DNA of 37,379 nt, taken from NCBI GenBank assembly GCA_050184415.1, contig JBFXAJ010000032.1, positions 1 to 37,379 of the forward strand, given 5' to 3'. Every line of letters starts with the position of its first letter. Position 1 is the stretch's first letter. The position numbers were made by a program, and so were the translations under genes. The notes under the pieces are model-generated. The model ran no database searches, was not told where the DNA came from, and saw only the letters and a program-made list of their open reading frames with translations. This stretch comes from JADLGL01 sp050184415. GTDB taxonomy: Bacteria; Pseudomonadota; Alphaproteobacteria; Rhizobiales; Kaistiaceae. Positions 15,648 through 23,038 of this stretch are shown in pieces.

Positions 15648-16499
15648 ATGAACACCGGGCTTGCATCAAGGTACTGGAAAGTTCTCTCGATCGGCGCCGT
15701 CCTTCTCATGACCGGCGAGGTTGCGCTGCAGTCGCAGCCCTTCGGCGTGCCGGTTCCCATCGTCAATGTTCAGGGCCGCTGCCTCGACGTGGCCGGCGCG
15801 GTCAACGCCAATGCCGTGAACGTCCAGATCTGGGACTGCAACGGCACCACCGCCCAGGTCTGGACCTTCCAGCCCGGCGGCCAGATCCGCAACACCATGG
15901 GCCGCTGTCTCGACGTCGCCGGCGCGGTGAACGCCAACGGCACGAATGTGCAGATCTGGGACTGCAATGGCAGCGTGGCACAGATCTGGAACGTCGCGCC
16001 TGGCGGAGCCATCCGCAACACGATGGGCCGCTGCCTCGACGTCGCCGGCGCCGGCAATGCCAATGGCGTGAACGTGCAGATCTGGGACTGCAACGGCACG
16101 CTGGCGCAGATCTGGAACATTCCCACGGCGCCGCCACCGCCGCCGACACCGGTCGTGCATTCGCAGGGCACGTTCCAGCTCACGCCGCAGCAGCAGGTCA
16201 ATCTCGACAATGGCGTGGTCGGCGGCGCAGGCGCGGACCTCAACTACGCGGTGGCCCAGTTCAACCGGCAGCTCGCGCCCGTGAATGGCGCACAGATCTC
16301 GTTCACCAACGGGGCGCAACGCGGATATGCCGGATGCAGCACGGCCTCGTACGGCACCAGCCCCGTGCCGCAATCGTCGCTACCGGTCGGCAGCTTCGTC
16401 TGCGTCAGGACTAGCGAGGGCCGGTTCAGCGAGTTCCGCGTCGAGGCCGTCGGCAATATCCTGGGCGTGCTGACGCTGCGGTACACGACCTGGCAGTAG
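15648..16499 (+). CDS. Secreted ricin-type beta-trefoil lectin with a unique C-terminal domain
   Basis: This 283-residue protein has an N-terminal signal peptide (hydrophobic segment at about residues 11-29). A ricin B-type beta-trefoil follows, made of three 42-residue repeats starting GRCLDVAGAVNAN at residues 43, 85 and 127. Each repeat contains the QIWDCNG sugar-site motif and the QxW motif AQ(V/I)W. A proline linker (residues 161-168) leads to a C-terminal domain of about 110 residues with two cysteines (CSTASYG and SFVCVRTSEGRFSEFRVE), which I do not recognise. The trefoil should bind galactose-type or other glycans outside the cell. The repeats are nearly identical to each other, unlike most trefoils. 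It starts from ATG after a GGGGAGG site. Confidence 0.82.
   Translation: MNTGLASRYWKVLSIGAVLLMTGEVALQSQPFGVPVPIVNVQGRCLDVAGAVNANAVNVQIWDCNGTTAQVWTFQPGGQIRNTMGRCLDVAGAVNANGTNVQIWDCNGSVAQIWNVAPGGAIRNTMGRCLDVAGAGNANGVNVQIWDCNGTLAQIWNIPTAPPPPPTPVVHSQGTFQLTPQQQVNLDNGVVGGAGADLNYAVAQFNRQLAPVNGAQISFTNGAQRGYAGCSTASYGTSPVPQSSLPVGSFVCVRTSEGRFSEFRVEAVGNILGVLTLRYTTWQ
15774..16118 (+). repeat. Three tandem 126-bp repeats encoding the lectin trefoil
   Basis: Units begin at 15774, 15900 and 16026 with a period of 126 bp (42 codons); the last is shortened at the end of the trefoil. Blocks such as CAGATCTGGGACTGCAA (with the first unit starting CAG too) recur in all three. The degree of DNA identity suggests recent internal amplification or gene conversion rather than an ancient trefoil. 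Confidence 0.85.
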
Positions 16500-16542
16500 G
16501 CGCCGGCGGGAAGGCACTCCGCGGCAATGGAGGGCGCGGCTG

Positions 16543-16911
16543 TCAGGCCGCGCCCAGCCTGGTGCCGAGCTCCGCCATGTCGGCGACGAACCAGACCGAT
16601 TTCCCCTTGTTCGACTCGTAGATGAAGTCGCGGAGCGCCGTGCTGTCGGCGACCTCGGCGGGCATGGCGCCGACGAAGGCGAGGCGGATGCTGTAATTGG
16701 TCAGCATCTGCATCAGTTCGCCGGCGACGCGCGTCTTGAGGTCGAAGAAGGGCGCGCCCTGGCGGGCAACCGGCAGCGCCACCATGTCGGCGCCGGCCGA
16801 CCAGACGGCGCTGACGAGATCGGTGACCTCGCGGCGGGTGACGAAGGGCGGGCCGGCAGCGTCGATCTCGAGGACGCGCACGCCGCCCAATTCGTGGACA
16901 CGATCGGGCAT
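16543..16911 (-). CDS. DUF4180 domain protein
   Basis: This 122-residue protein matches the DUF4180 pattern: an N-terminal VRVLEIDAAGPPFVTRREVTDLVSAVWSAGADMVALP, then PFFDLKTRVAGELMQMLTNYSIRLAFVG, and a C-terminal DFIYESNKGKSVWFVAD with the conserved ESN-G motif. No biochemical role is known for the family; it is cytoplasmic and often small and stand-alone. It lies 25 bp after the ku stop on the same strand, so it may be read with ku, although nothing else ties it to DNA repair. It is convergent with the lectin gene. Confidence 0.8.
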   Translation of the reverse strand: MPDRVHELGGVRVLEIDAAGPPFVTRREVTDLVSAVWSAGADMVALPVARQGAPFFDLKTRVAGELMQMLTNYSIRLAFVGAMPAEVADSTALRDFIYESNKGKSVWFVADMAELGTRLGAA

Positions 16912-16936
16912 CGGGCTGAGAAGGACCGTGACGGGC

Positions 16937-17830
16937 CTAGGCGGCCTTGCGGCTCCGCGTGGCGGGCTTCTTGGCGCGGGTCTTGGCGGGAGCCTCCTCC
17001 GCTTCCTCCTTGGCGGCGGCGCGCTTCGGCTTGGCCTTCGCCGTGTCCGCCCCGGCCTCCTTCATCGACCGCTTGAGCGCGTCCATGAGGTTGATGACCT
17101 GGGCGCCGACCTCGGGCTCGTCGACCTCCTCGAGCGGCCGGTCGTCGATCTTGGCCTGGATCAGCTCGCGGAGCTTCTCGTCATAGGGGTCCTTGAAGGC
17201 CTTCGGGTCGAACGGCTTGGCCTTCCGCTCGATGAGGTCCTCGGCCATGCCGATGAGCTCGGCGTCGGGCTTCGAATCCGGGATCGTCTCGAAGAACTGG
17301 TCGGCCTTGGCGACCTCGTCGGCGTAGCGGAGGGTCTCGATGACAAGGCCTTTGCCGTAGGGTTTCAGGCACACGATGCTGGCCTTGCCGCGGATCACGA
17401 TCTGCCCCAGCCCGACCTTCTTGGTGCGCTTGAGGGCGTCCCGGATCACGACATAGGCCTCGCCGGCGACGTCATCGTCCTCGGGGGCGACATAGAGCGG
17501 CTTGTCGAAATAGACCGGGTCGATCTCGTCCTCGTCAACGAACTGGACGAGGTCGATCGTCCGCTTCGCCTCCATCTTGAGGTCTTCGATCTCCTGGTCC
17601 TCGAAGAGGACATACTTCCCCTTCTCGACCTCGTAGCCCTTGATGATCTCGTCCGCGTCGACCGAGCCGATGCCCGGCACGACCTTGTCGTAGCGGATGC
17701 GCTTCCCCGACGGCTTGTGGATCTGGTTGAATGAGATCCGGGCCGCCGTCTTCGTCGCCGAGAACAGTTGCACCGGAATCGACACCAGGGCCAACCGGAT
17801 CTGGCCCGTCCAATACGCACGCGCAGGCAT
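16937..17830 (-). CDS. ku: Non-homologous end-joining protein Ku
   Basis: This 297-residue bacterial Ku starts MPARAYWTGQIRLALVSIPVQLFSA, the conserved beginning of the family. The Ku core beta-barrel (KTAARISFNQIHKPSGKRIRY, VVPGIGSVDADEIIKGYEVEKGKYVLFEDQEI) and the bridge and helical regions (LRYADEVAKADQF, PDAELIGMAEDLIERK, FDPKAFKDPYDEKLREL) follow. The C-terminal tail is rich in lysine, alanine and arginine (about residues 255-297), as in Ku proteins whose tail binds DNA. A homodimer threads onto double-strand break ends and recruits LigD. The frame is open 157 codons upstream without family similarity, so the internal ATG is used. ligD is on the same strand 3.3 kb away rather than adjacent. 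Confidence 0.93.
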   Translation of the reverse strand: MPARAYWTGQIRLALVSIPVQLFSATKTAARISFNQIHKPSGKRIRYDKVVPGIGSVDADEIIKGYEVEKGKYVLFEDQEIEDLKMEAKRTIDLVQFVDEDEIDPVYFDKPLYVAPEDDDVAGEAYVVIRDALKRTKKVGLGQIVIRGKASIVCLKPYGKGLVIETLRYADEVAKADQFFETIPDSKPDAELIGMAEDLIERKAKPFDPKAFKDPYDEKLRELIQAKIDDRPLEEVDEPEVGAQVINLMDALKRSMKEAGADTAKAKPKRAAAKEEAEEAPAKTRAKKPATRSRKAA

Positions 17831-18073
17831 CGCAGCCTCCAGACTCGAACGCGAGCCGCCACCGGCCCCTGCCGAAACGGCGCTCGCCACGATTCGGTTG
17901 CCGATCGCCCGGTTTGTCAAGGCATTCCGACGAAAGCTCATGCTTCGCTGGAACGGAATCGGGTTTGATGGTATTCTCACCCTATCATCGGCTGGCTCAA
18001 TGGCGCCGGTGGCTGAGAGACAGGGCCCGCGAAAAGGCTGCGCTCCCGCCGTTACAAACGGGGAGTCGCGGCG

Positions 18074-18268
18074 ATGCCCGACAAGATCGGCAGATATCGT
18101 TTGGCTTTGGAGGAGTGCCTGCTCAAGGCGGAGCGCTGCCCCAATCCGGAAACCGAAGCGCTCTGGCAGACGATAGCCGACAGCTATCGCTACCTCATCG
18201 GGGTAGAGACGAGGCTGGCGGCGCACGCGCGCGGCCCCAGCAGCGCCGATCTGTTCGCGACGGATTGA
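18074..18268 (+). CDS. Small hypothetical protein, 64 residues
   Basis: This short acidic and helical protein reads MPDKIGRYRLALEECLLKAE and contains two cysteines and the segment NPETEALWQTIADSYRYL. It resembles the many small alphaproteobacterial proteins that pair an ECxxKAE-like helix with a W..IADSY.YL helix, but none has a known role. A GGGAG site lies 10 bp before the ATG, the composition is normal for a protein, and the gene stands alone, divergent from ku. The long overlapping frame on the same strand lacks protein character. Confidence 0.6.
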   Translation: MPDKIGRYRLALEECLLKAERCPNPETEALWQTIADSYRYLIGVETRLAAHARGPSSADLFATD

Positions 18269-18311
18269 TCTCCTTCGGCAATATCGAAACGGGCGAGCCA
18301 TCCGCCACGGC

Positions 18312-18354
18312 TGGACAGAATATTAGTTGGTACGTATATAAGCGGCAGCTAATA
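18312..18354 (+). promoter_or_regulatory. Promoter and operator-like inverted repeat of the SRPBCC-arsR module
   Basis: TGGACA (18312-18317) and TATATA (18335-18340) have a 17-bp spacer. An inverted repeat TATTAGTTG (18321-18329) / CAGCTAATA (18346-18354), matching at 8 of 9 positions, brackets the -10 box. The AAGGAG ribosome site follows at 18356-18361. The position fits control by the ArsR-type protein of the same operon. Confidence 0.5.
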
Positions 18355-18367
18355 GAAGGAGCATGCC

Positions 18368-19021
18368 GTGACCAAGCCTGTCGACCCCGTCGCCGCCGTC
18401 AGAGCCATTACCCGGATCGTGAAAGATACCGAGGTGAATGGCGAGCCGGGCAAGGTGATCATCGCCGCGCGCGTCTATGACACCGATCCCGCCGACCTCT
18501 TCGACGCGCTAAGCAACCCCGAACGCATCCGGCGCTGGTTCCTGCCCGTGAGCGGTGACCTCAAGCTCGGCGGCCGCTACCAGTTCGAGGGCAATGCCGG
18601 CGGCACGATCACCGAATGCACCCCGCCACGGCGGATCGCGGCGACCTGGGAGTTCGGCGGCGGCATTTCGTGGGTGGTGCTGACGCTGAAGCCGGAGGGC
18701 GACAAGACGCTGCTCGAGCTCGAGCACACCGCGCCGCTTCATCCGATGTGGGGCCAGTTCGGCCCGGGCGCGGTCGGCGTCGGCTGGGATCTCGGCTTCT
18801 ACGGCCTTGCCATTCACGTGGCCGACCCGACCTCGACCAACAGCCCCGAGGCGAACGCCACCTTCCACACCACCCCGGAAGGGCGGGAAGCGATCCGGGT
18901 GTCCAGCGACGCCTGGGGCGCGGCCGACATCGCCGGCGGCGCACCGCGCGAGGCGGCGCTCGCCGCGGCCGAGAATTCGCGGCAGTTCTACACCGGCGAG
19001 CTCCCTCCTCCCGCAATGTGA
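18368..19021 (+). CDS. SRPBCC (AHSA1-like) family protein
   Basis: This 217-residue protein has one AHSA1-type SRPBCC domain: VIIAARVYDTDPADLFDALSNPERIRRWFLPVSGDLKLGGRYQ, then GGTITECTPPRRIAATWEFG and a long C-terminal helix region with VGWDLGFYGLAIHV. It starts at GTG, supported by an AAGGAG site 6 bp upstream; an ATG 5 bp earlier is in another frame and stops after two codons. The fold binds hydrophobic ligands; the ligand is unknown. Its stop overlaps the start of the ArsR-type gene by 1 nt (TGATG), so the two are coupled. Compared with the module at 3285-5665, the order is reversed and the domain is single. Confidence 0.85.
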   Translation: MTKPVDPVAAVRAITRIVKDTEVNGEPGKVIIAARVYDTDPADLFDALSNPERIRRWFLPVSGDLKLGGRYQFEGNAGGTITECTPPRRIAATWEFGGGISWVVLTLKPEGDKTLLELEHTAPLHPMWGQFGPGAVGVGWDLGFYGLAIHVADPTSTNSPEANATFHTTPEGREAIRVSSDAWGAADIAGGAPREAALAAAENSRQFYTGELPPPAM

Positions 19022-19362
19022 TGCACGCCTTCGACGTCCTCGGCGATCCCGTCCGCCGCCGCATCCTCGAGCTCCTGGCCGATGGCGAGCTGGCCTCGGG
19101 CGAGGTGGTGGACGTCATCGCCGCGGAGTTCGGCATCACGCAGGGCGCCGTGAGCCAGCACCTCAAGGTGCTGCGCGACGCGGGATTTGCGACGGTCCGC
19201 CCGGAAGGGACGCGGCGGGTCTATGCGCTGGACACGACGCCGCTCCGGGACGTGGATGCCTGGCTGGAGCGATTTCGCACGATGTGGCTCCACGGGATGG
19301 AGGCGCTGGCCACGGAGATCGCGCGCGGGAAGAAGGCGCGGGCGAAGGGGTCGGGCGAGTAG
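19021..19362 (+). CDS. ArsR/SmtB-type winged-helix transcriptional regulator
   Basis: This 113-residue regulator starts MHAFDVLGDPVRRRILELLADGE. It has the helix-turn-helix VVDVIAAEFGITQGAVSQHLKVLRDAGFATVRPEGTRRVYAL and a C-terminal helix with a basic tail (GKKARAKGSGE). There is no metal-binding cysteine motif. It overlaps the SRPBCC gene by one base and probably represses the promoter at 18312-18340. The second, unrelated-order ArsR/SRPBCC pair in this window is at 3285-5665; sequence similarity between the two regulators is limited to the fold. Confidence 0.87.
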   Translation: MHAFDVLGDPVRRRILELLADGELASGEVVDVIAAEFGITQGAVSQHLKVLRDAGFATVRPEGTRRVYALDTTPLRDVDAWLERFRTMWLHGMEALATEIARGKKARAKGSGE

Positions 19363-19465
19363 GGACGAGCGGAGCCATCTCGCGTCATCGCCCTGACCGC
19401 AGGGCCGCGAGCAGAGCGCGGCTAGGTCCCGTGAACACCGCCACCAATGGGAGCCCTGCCACTTT

Positions 19466-19480
19466 GTTCACATCTTGTTC
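19466..19480. promoter_or_regulatory. LexA (SOS) box of uvrA
   Basis: GTTC-ACATCTT-GTTC is an exact match to GTTC-N7-GTTC, the direct-repeat LexA site established for alphaproteobacteria. It sits immediately upstream of the -35 box of the uvrA promoter, a position suited to repression. uvrA is a classical SOS gene, which supports the call. Confidence 0.8.
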
Positions 19481-19481
19481 T

Positions 19482-19510
19482 TTGGCATTGGCCCGTTCTA
19501 TGCCTATATG
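19482..19510 (+). promoter_or_regulatory. Promoter of uvrA
   Basis: TTGGCA (19482-19487) and TATATG (19505-19510) are spaced by 17 bp and lie about 30-58 bp before the uvrA ATG. The LexA box ends 1 bp before the -35 element. Confidence 0.55.
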
Positions 19511-19539
19511 AGGGAGCCTTCCGACCCTCCAAGGCTGCC

Positions 19540-22425
19540 ATGGCCGAGTCGTCCAAATTCATTCGTGTCCGCGGCGCCCGCGAGCACAATCTGAAGAACG
19601 TTGATCTCGACCTGCCGCGGGATCGGCTGATCGTGTTCACGGGCCTCTCGGGCTCGGGGAAGTCGTCGCTCGCCTTCGACACGATCTATGCCGAGGGGCA
19701 GCGGCGCTATGTCGAGAGCCTCTCGGCCTATGCCCGCCAGTTCCTCGAGATGATGCAGAAGCCGGACGTCGACCAGATCGACGGCCTGTCGCCCGCCATC
19801 TCGATCGAGCAGAAGACGACCTCGCGCAATCCGCGCTCGACGGTGGGCACCGTCACTGAGATCTACGACTATCTCCGGCTCCTCTATGCCCGGGTCGGCA
19901 TCCCCTATTCGCCGGCGACGGGCCTGCCGATCGAGAGCCAGACGGTCAGCCAGATGGTCGACCGCATCCTCGCGCTGCCCGAAGGGACGCGGCTCTATCT
20001 CCTGGCGCCGATCGTCCGCGACCGGAAGGGCGAGTACCGGAAGGAGCTGGCCGAGCTCACCAAGAAGGGCTTCCAGCGCGTCAAGGTCGACGGCACCTTC
20101 TACGAGATTTCTGAAGCGCCGGCGCTCGACAAGAAGCTGAAGCACGATATCGACGTGGTCGTGGACCGGCTCGTGGTCCGGCCCGACATCGCCACTCGCC
20201 TCGCCGATTCGCTGCAGACCGCGCTGGAGCTTGCGGATGGCATCGCCGTCGCCGAGCTCGCCGACGCCAAGAAGGGCGCGGCGGCGGAGCGGATCCTGTT
20301 CTCCGAGAAATTCGCCTGCCCGGTGTCCGGCTTCACGATCGCCGAGATCGAGCCGCGGCTGTTCTCGTTCAACAACCCCGCCAGCGCCTGCCCGGCCTGC
20401 GACGGCCTCGGCGAGCAGCAGCAGCTCGATCCGGCGCTGATCGTCCCCGACGAGTCGGTGACGCTCCGCGGCGGCGCAATCGCGCCGTGGTCGAAGGGCA
20501 CCTCGCCCTATTATCTGCAGACGCTCGAGGCGCTGGCCCGGGCCTACAAATTCTCGCTGACGGTGCCGTGGAAGCGCCTGCCCGAGGAGGCGAAGGACGT
20601 CATCCTCCACGGCAGCGGCAGTACCGCCGTCACCTTCACCTATGAGGACGGCCTCCGGAAGTACGACACAAGGAAGCCGTTCGAGGGCGTGATCCCGAAC
20701 CTCGAACGGCGCTGGAAGGAGACCGACTCCGAGTGGGCGCGCGAGGAGATCTCGCGCTACCACACCTCGATCCCCTGCCCGGTCTGCAACGGTTTTCGCC
20801 TGAAGCCCGAAGCACTGGCGGTGAAGATCGACGGGCGGCATATCGGCGAGGTCTCGGACCTCTCGATCCGTGCCGCGGCGTCGTGGTTCGAAGGCCTGCC
20901 CGAGCGGCTGACGCCAAAGCAGGCGGAGATCGCCGACCGCATCCTCAAGGAGATCCGCGAGCGGCTGCGCTTCCTGGTCGACGTCGGCCTCGATTACCTC
21001 TCGCTGTCGCGCCATGCGGCGACGCTGTCGGGCGGCGAAGGCCAGCGCATCCGGCTGGCGTCGCAGATCGGCTCGGGCCTCACGGGTGTCCTCTATGTCC
21101 TCGACGAGCCGTCGATCGGCCTCCACCAGAAGGACAATGAGCGTCTCCTCGTGACGCTGCGGCACCTCCGCGACCTCGGCAACACGGTGCTCGTGGTCGA
21201 GCACGACGAGGACGCGATCATGACGGCCGACTATGTGGTCGACATCGGTCCGGCCGCGGGCATCCACGGCGGCAATGTCATCGCCGAAGGGACGCCGGCC
21301 GAGATCATGGCCAATCCCGACTCGCTGACCGGGAAGTACCTCACCGGCGAGCTCGGCATCGAGGTGCCAGCGCGGCGGAAGAAGCAGAAGCGCGCGCTGA
21401 AGCTGGTCGGTGCGACCGGCAACAACCTCAAAGACGTCTCGGCGGAGATCCCGCTCGGGCTGTTCACGGCGGTGACCGGCGTCTCGGGCGGCGGGAAATC
21501 GACGTTCCTCGTCGATACGCTCTACAAGGCGGTGGCGCGGAAGCTGAACAACGCGCGCGAGGCGCCGGCGCCCTATGAGCGGCTCGACGGGCTCGAGAAC
21601 CTCGACAAGGTCATCGACATCGACCAGTCGCCGATCGGCCGCACCCCGCGCTCGAACCCGGCGACCTACACCGGCGCCTTCACCCCGATCCGCGACTGGT
21701 TCGCCGGTTTGCCGGAAGCCAAGGCCCGCGGCTACAAGCCCGGACGCTTCTCGTTCAACGTGAAGGGCGGGCGCTGCGAGGCGTGCCAGGGCGACGGCGT
21801 CATCAAGATCGAGATGCACTTCCTGCCCGACGTCTACGTCACCTGCGACGTCTGCAAGGGCAAGCGCTACAACCGCGAGACCCTGGAGGTCACCTTCAAG
21901 GGGAAGTCGATCGCGGACGTCCTTGACATGACTGTGGAGGAAGCAGTCGGCTTCTTCGCGGCGGTGCCGGTGATCCGCGAGAAGATGGAGACGCTGCAGC
22001 GCGTCGGCCTCGGCTACATCCGCGTCGGCCAGCAGGGCAACACGCTCTCCGGCGGCGAAGCGCAGCGCGTGAAACTGTCCAAGGAGCTGTCGCGGCGCGC
22101 CACCGGCCGCACGCTCTATCTGTTGGATGAACCGACCACGGGCCTCCACTTCCACGACGTCGCCAAGCTCATGGAGGTGCTGCACGAGCTGGTCGACCAG
22201 GGCAACACGGTGGTCGTGATCGAGCACAATCTCGAGGTCATCAAGACCGCCGACTGGATCATCGACTTCGGCCCCGAAGGCGGCGATCGCGGCGGCGAGA
22301 TCGTCGTCGCCGGCACGCCCGAACAAGTCGCGGCAACGCCGCGGAGCTACACCGGGCAGTTCCTCAAGCCGGTGCTGGCGAAATCGCGGCGGGGGAAGGC
22401 GAGCCGGGTGCAGGCGGCGGAGTAG
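19540..22425 (+). CDS. uvrA: Excinuclease ABC subunit A
   Basis: This 961-residue UvrA has the complete family layout. Walker A GLSGSGKSS is at residues 35-43. A UvrB-binding and insertion region is followed by the first zinc module (ACPACDGLG and CPVCNGFRL). The first signature is LSGGEGQRIRLASQIGSGL with Walker B LYVLDEPSIGLH. The second Walker A, GVSGGGKST, is at about 647, and the second zinc finger (CEAC starting at Cys746, then CDVC) follows. The second signature is LSGGEAQRVKLSKEL with LDEPTTGLH. UvrA dimers find bulky DNA lesions and load UvrB for nucleotide excision repair. The start at MAESSKFIRVRGAREHNLKN is typical; the frame is open 31 codons upstream across the promoter. Expression is expected to be SOS-inducible through the LexA box at 19466-19480. 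Confidence 0.97.
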   Translation: MAESSKFIRVRGAREHNLKNVDLDLPRDRLIVFTGLSGSGKSSLAFDTIYAEGQRRYVESLSAYARQFLEMMQKPDVDQIDGLSPAISIEQKTTSRNPRSTVGTVTEIYDYLRLLYARVGIPYSPATGLPIESQTVSQMVDRILALPEGTRLYLLAPIVRDRKGEYRKELAELTKKGFQRVKVDGTFYEISEAPALDKKLKHDIDVVVDRLVVRPDIATRLADSLQTALELADGIAVAELADAKKGAAAERILFSEKFACPVSGFTIAEIEPRLFSFNNPASACPACDGLGEQQQLDPALIVPDESVTLRGGAIAPWSKGTSPYYLQTLEALARAYKFSLTVPWKRLPEEAKDVILHGSGSTAVTFTYEDGLRKYDTRKPFEGVIPNLERRWKETDSEWAREEISRYHTSIPCPVCNGFRLKPEALAVKIDGRHIGEVSDLSIRAAASWFEGLPERLTPKQAEIADRILKEIRERLRFLVDVGLDYLSLSRHAATLSGGEGQRIRLASQIGSGLTGVLYVLDEPSIGLHQKDNERLLVTLRHLRDLGNTVLVVEHDEDAIMTADYVVDIGPAAGIHGGNVIAEGTPAEIMANPDSLTGKYLTGELGIEVPARRKKQKRALKLVGATGNNLKDVSAEIPLGLFTAVTGVSGGGKSTFLVDTLYKAVARKLNNAREAPAPYERLDGLENLDKVIDIDQSPIGRTPRSNPATYTGAFTPIRDWFAGLPEAKARGYKPGRFSFNVKGGRCEACQGDGVIKIEMHFLPDVYVTCDVCKGKRYNRETLEVTFKGKSIADVLDMTVEEAVGFFAAVPVIREKMETLQRVGLGYIRVGQQGNTLSGGEAQRVKLSKELSRRATGRTLYLLDEPTTGLHFHDVAKLMEVLHELVDQGNTVVVIEHNLEVIKTADWIIDFGPEGGDRGGEIVVAGTPEQVAATPRSYTGQFLKPVLAKSRRGKASRVQAAE

Positions 22426-22460
22426 TCCGACTCCGGTGGTCGTTTGTGGTATTGGAAGGC

Positions 22461-22661
22461 ATGTCGAAGCTCGAGGACATTGAAAAGGCGGTAGCTGCGC
22501 TCGCGCCCGAGGAATTGGCGCGGTTTCGTGCGTGGTACGCGGAATTCGAAGCGGAGCGGTTCGACCACAAGATCGCCACCGATGCCGAAGCCGGGCGGCT
22601 TGATGGCCTGGCCGAAGAGGCCCTCCGGGATTTCGCGGCCGGTCGCACGCGTCGGCTTTGA
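22461..22661 (+). CDS. Antitoxin-like small protein (type II TA family), apparently orphan
   Basis: This 66-residue, strongly helical and charged protein (MSKLEDIEKAVAALAPEELA, then FRAWYAEFEAERFDHKIATD and AEAGRLDGLAEEALRDFAAG) has the pattern of the short antitoxins that precede ParE/RelE-like toxins. In such antitoxins a FRxWYxEFxA-like centre and an AGRLDxLAxEAL tail are common. A GGAAGG site lies just before the ATG; a GTG five codons upstream is an alternative. No complete toxin follows; only a stub in the overlapping frame could be a remnant. The gene comes 35 bp after uvrA and may be read with it. Confidence 0.65.
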   Translation: MSKLEDIEKAVAALAPEELARFRAWYAEFEAERFDHKIATDAEAGRLDGLAEEALRDFAAGRTRRL

Positions 22662-22765
22662 GGCACGTCGCGACGGAGAGTACGCTGGCCTTGCCAAGAG
22701 GTGTCGCCTCCGACGGGGACAACCTCGCGCTAGATCCGACCGCGGGACCGGTTCCATCGGTCTAG
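22658..22765 (+). pseudogene. Possible remnant of a ParE/RelE-like toxin
   Basis: A frame beginning with TTG, overlapping the antitoxin stop by 4 nt as is usual for such pairs, reads LRHVATESTLALPRG and then loses similarity, ending after 35 codons. The first residues resemble the start of toxins that follow this antitoxin type; the rest does not. This is a tentative reading from memory of family members, and chance is possible. The minus-strand gene ending at 22730 overlaps it. Confidence 0.2.
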
Positions 22766-23038
22766 CACCTCCCACAGCTGCGATCTTGGGATGGTCAGGT
22801 AGCCTGCCAGGTCCTGTTCGCTCACGAGCGGATAGCCCGCCAGGTTGAGCAGCGCGCCGCCTACGGCGAGATCGACGTCGGGGTCGGCCTTATCGACATT
22901 TGGCCAGGATCGGGCGGTTGCGGCTAGGTCGCTTCGATCCAAACCGAACAGCGCATGAAATACCCGCTCATCAAAGAATGGACCTTCACGGCCGCCCTCA
23001 GCGATGGTCTGGCGGTCCGCCTCGGTCACTGGAGCCAT
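22730..23038 (-). CDS. Hypothetical protein, 102 residues
   Basis: I do not recognise this protein, but its composition is that of a normal folded polypeptide rather than a shadow frame. It has acidic and hydrophobic helices (EADRQTIAEGG, ERVFHALFGLDRSDLAATARSW), a DVDLAVGGALLNLAGYPLVS core and an LAGYLTIPRSQLWEVLDRWN tail that could be a helix-turn-helix-like pair. There is no signal peptide or membrane segment. The ribosome site is weak. It is convergent with the antitoxin-like gene. Confidence 0.5.
   Translation of the reverse strand: MAPVTEADRQTIAEGGREGPFFDERVFHALFGLDRSDLAATARSWPNVDKADPDVDLAVGGALLNLAGYPLVSEQDLAGYLTIPRSQLWEVLDRWNRSRGRI

Noticed and set aside
15774..16118. CRISPR-like array
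   Set aside because: The three repeats are 126 bp, contiguous without spacers, and encode the lectin trefoil in frame.
19504..22722. 1072-codon minus-strand frame opposite uvrA
   Set aside because: Low-complexity Arg/Asp/Leu/Val-rich translation with no recognisable domain, while uvrA on plus is complete.
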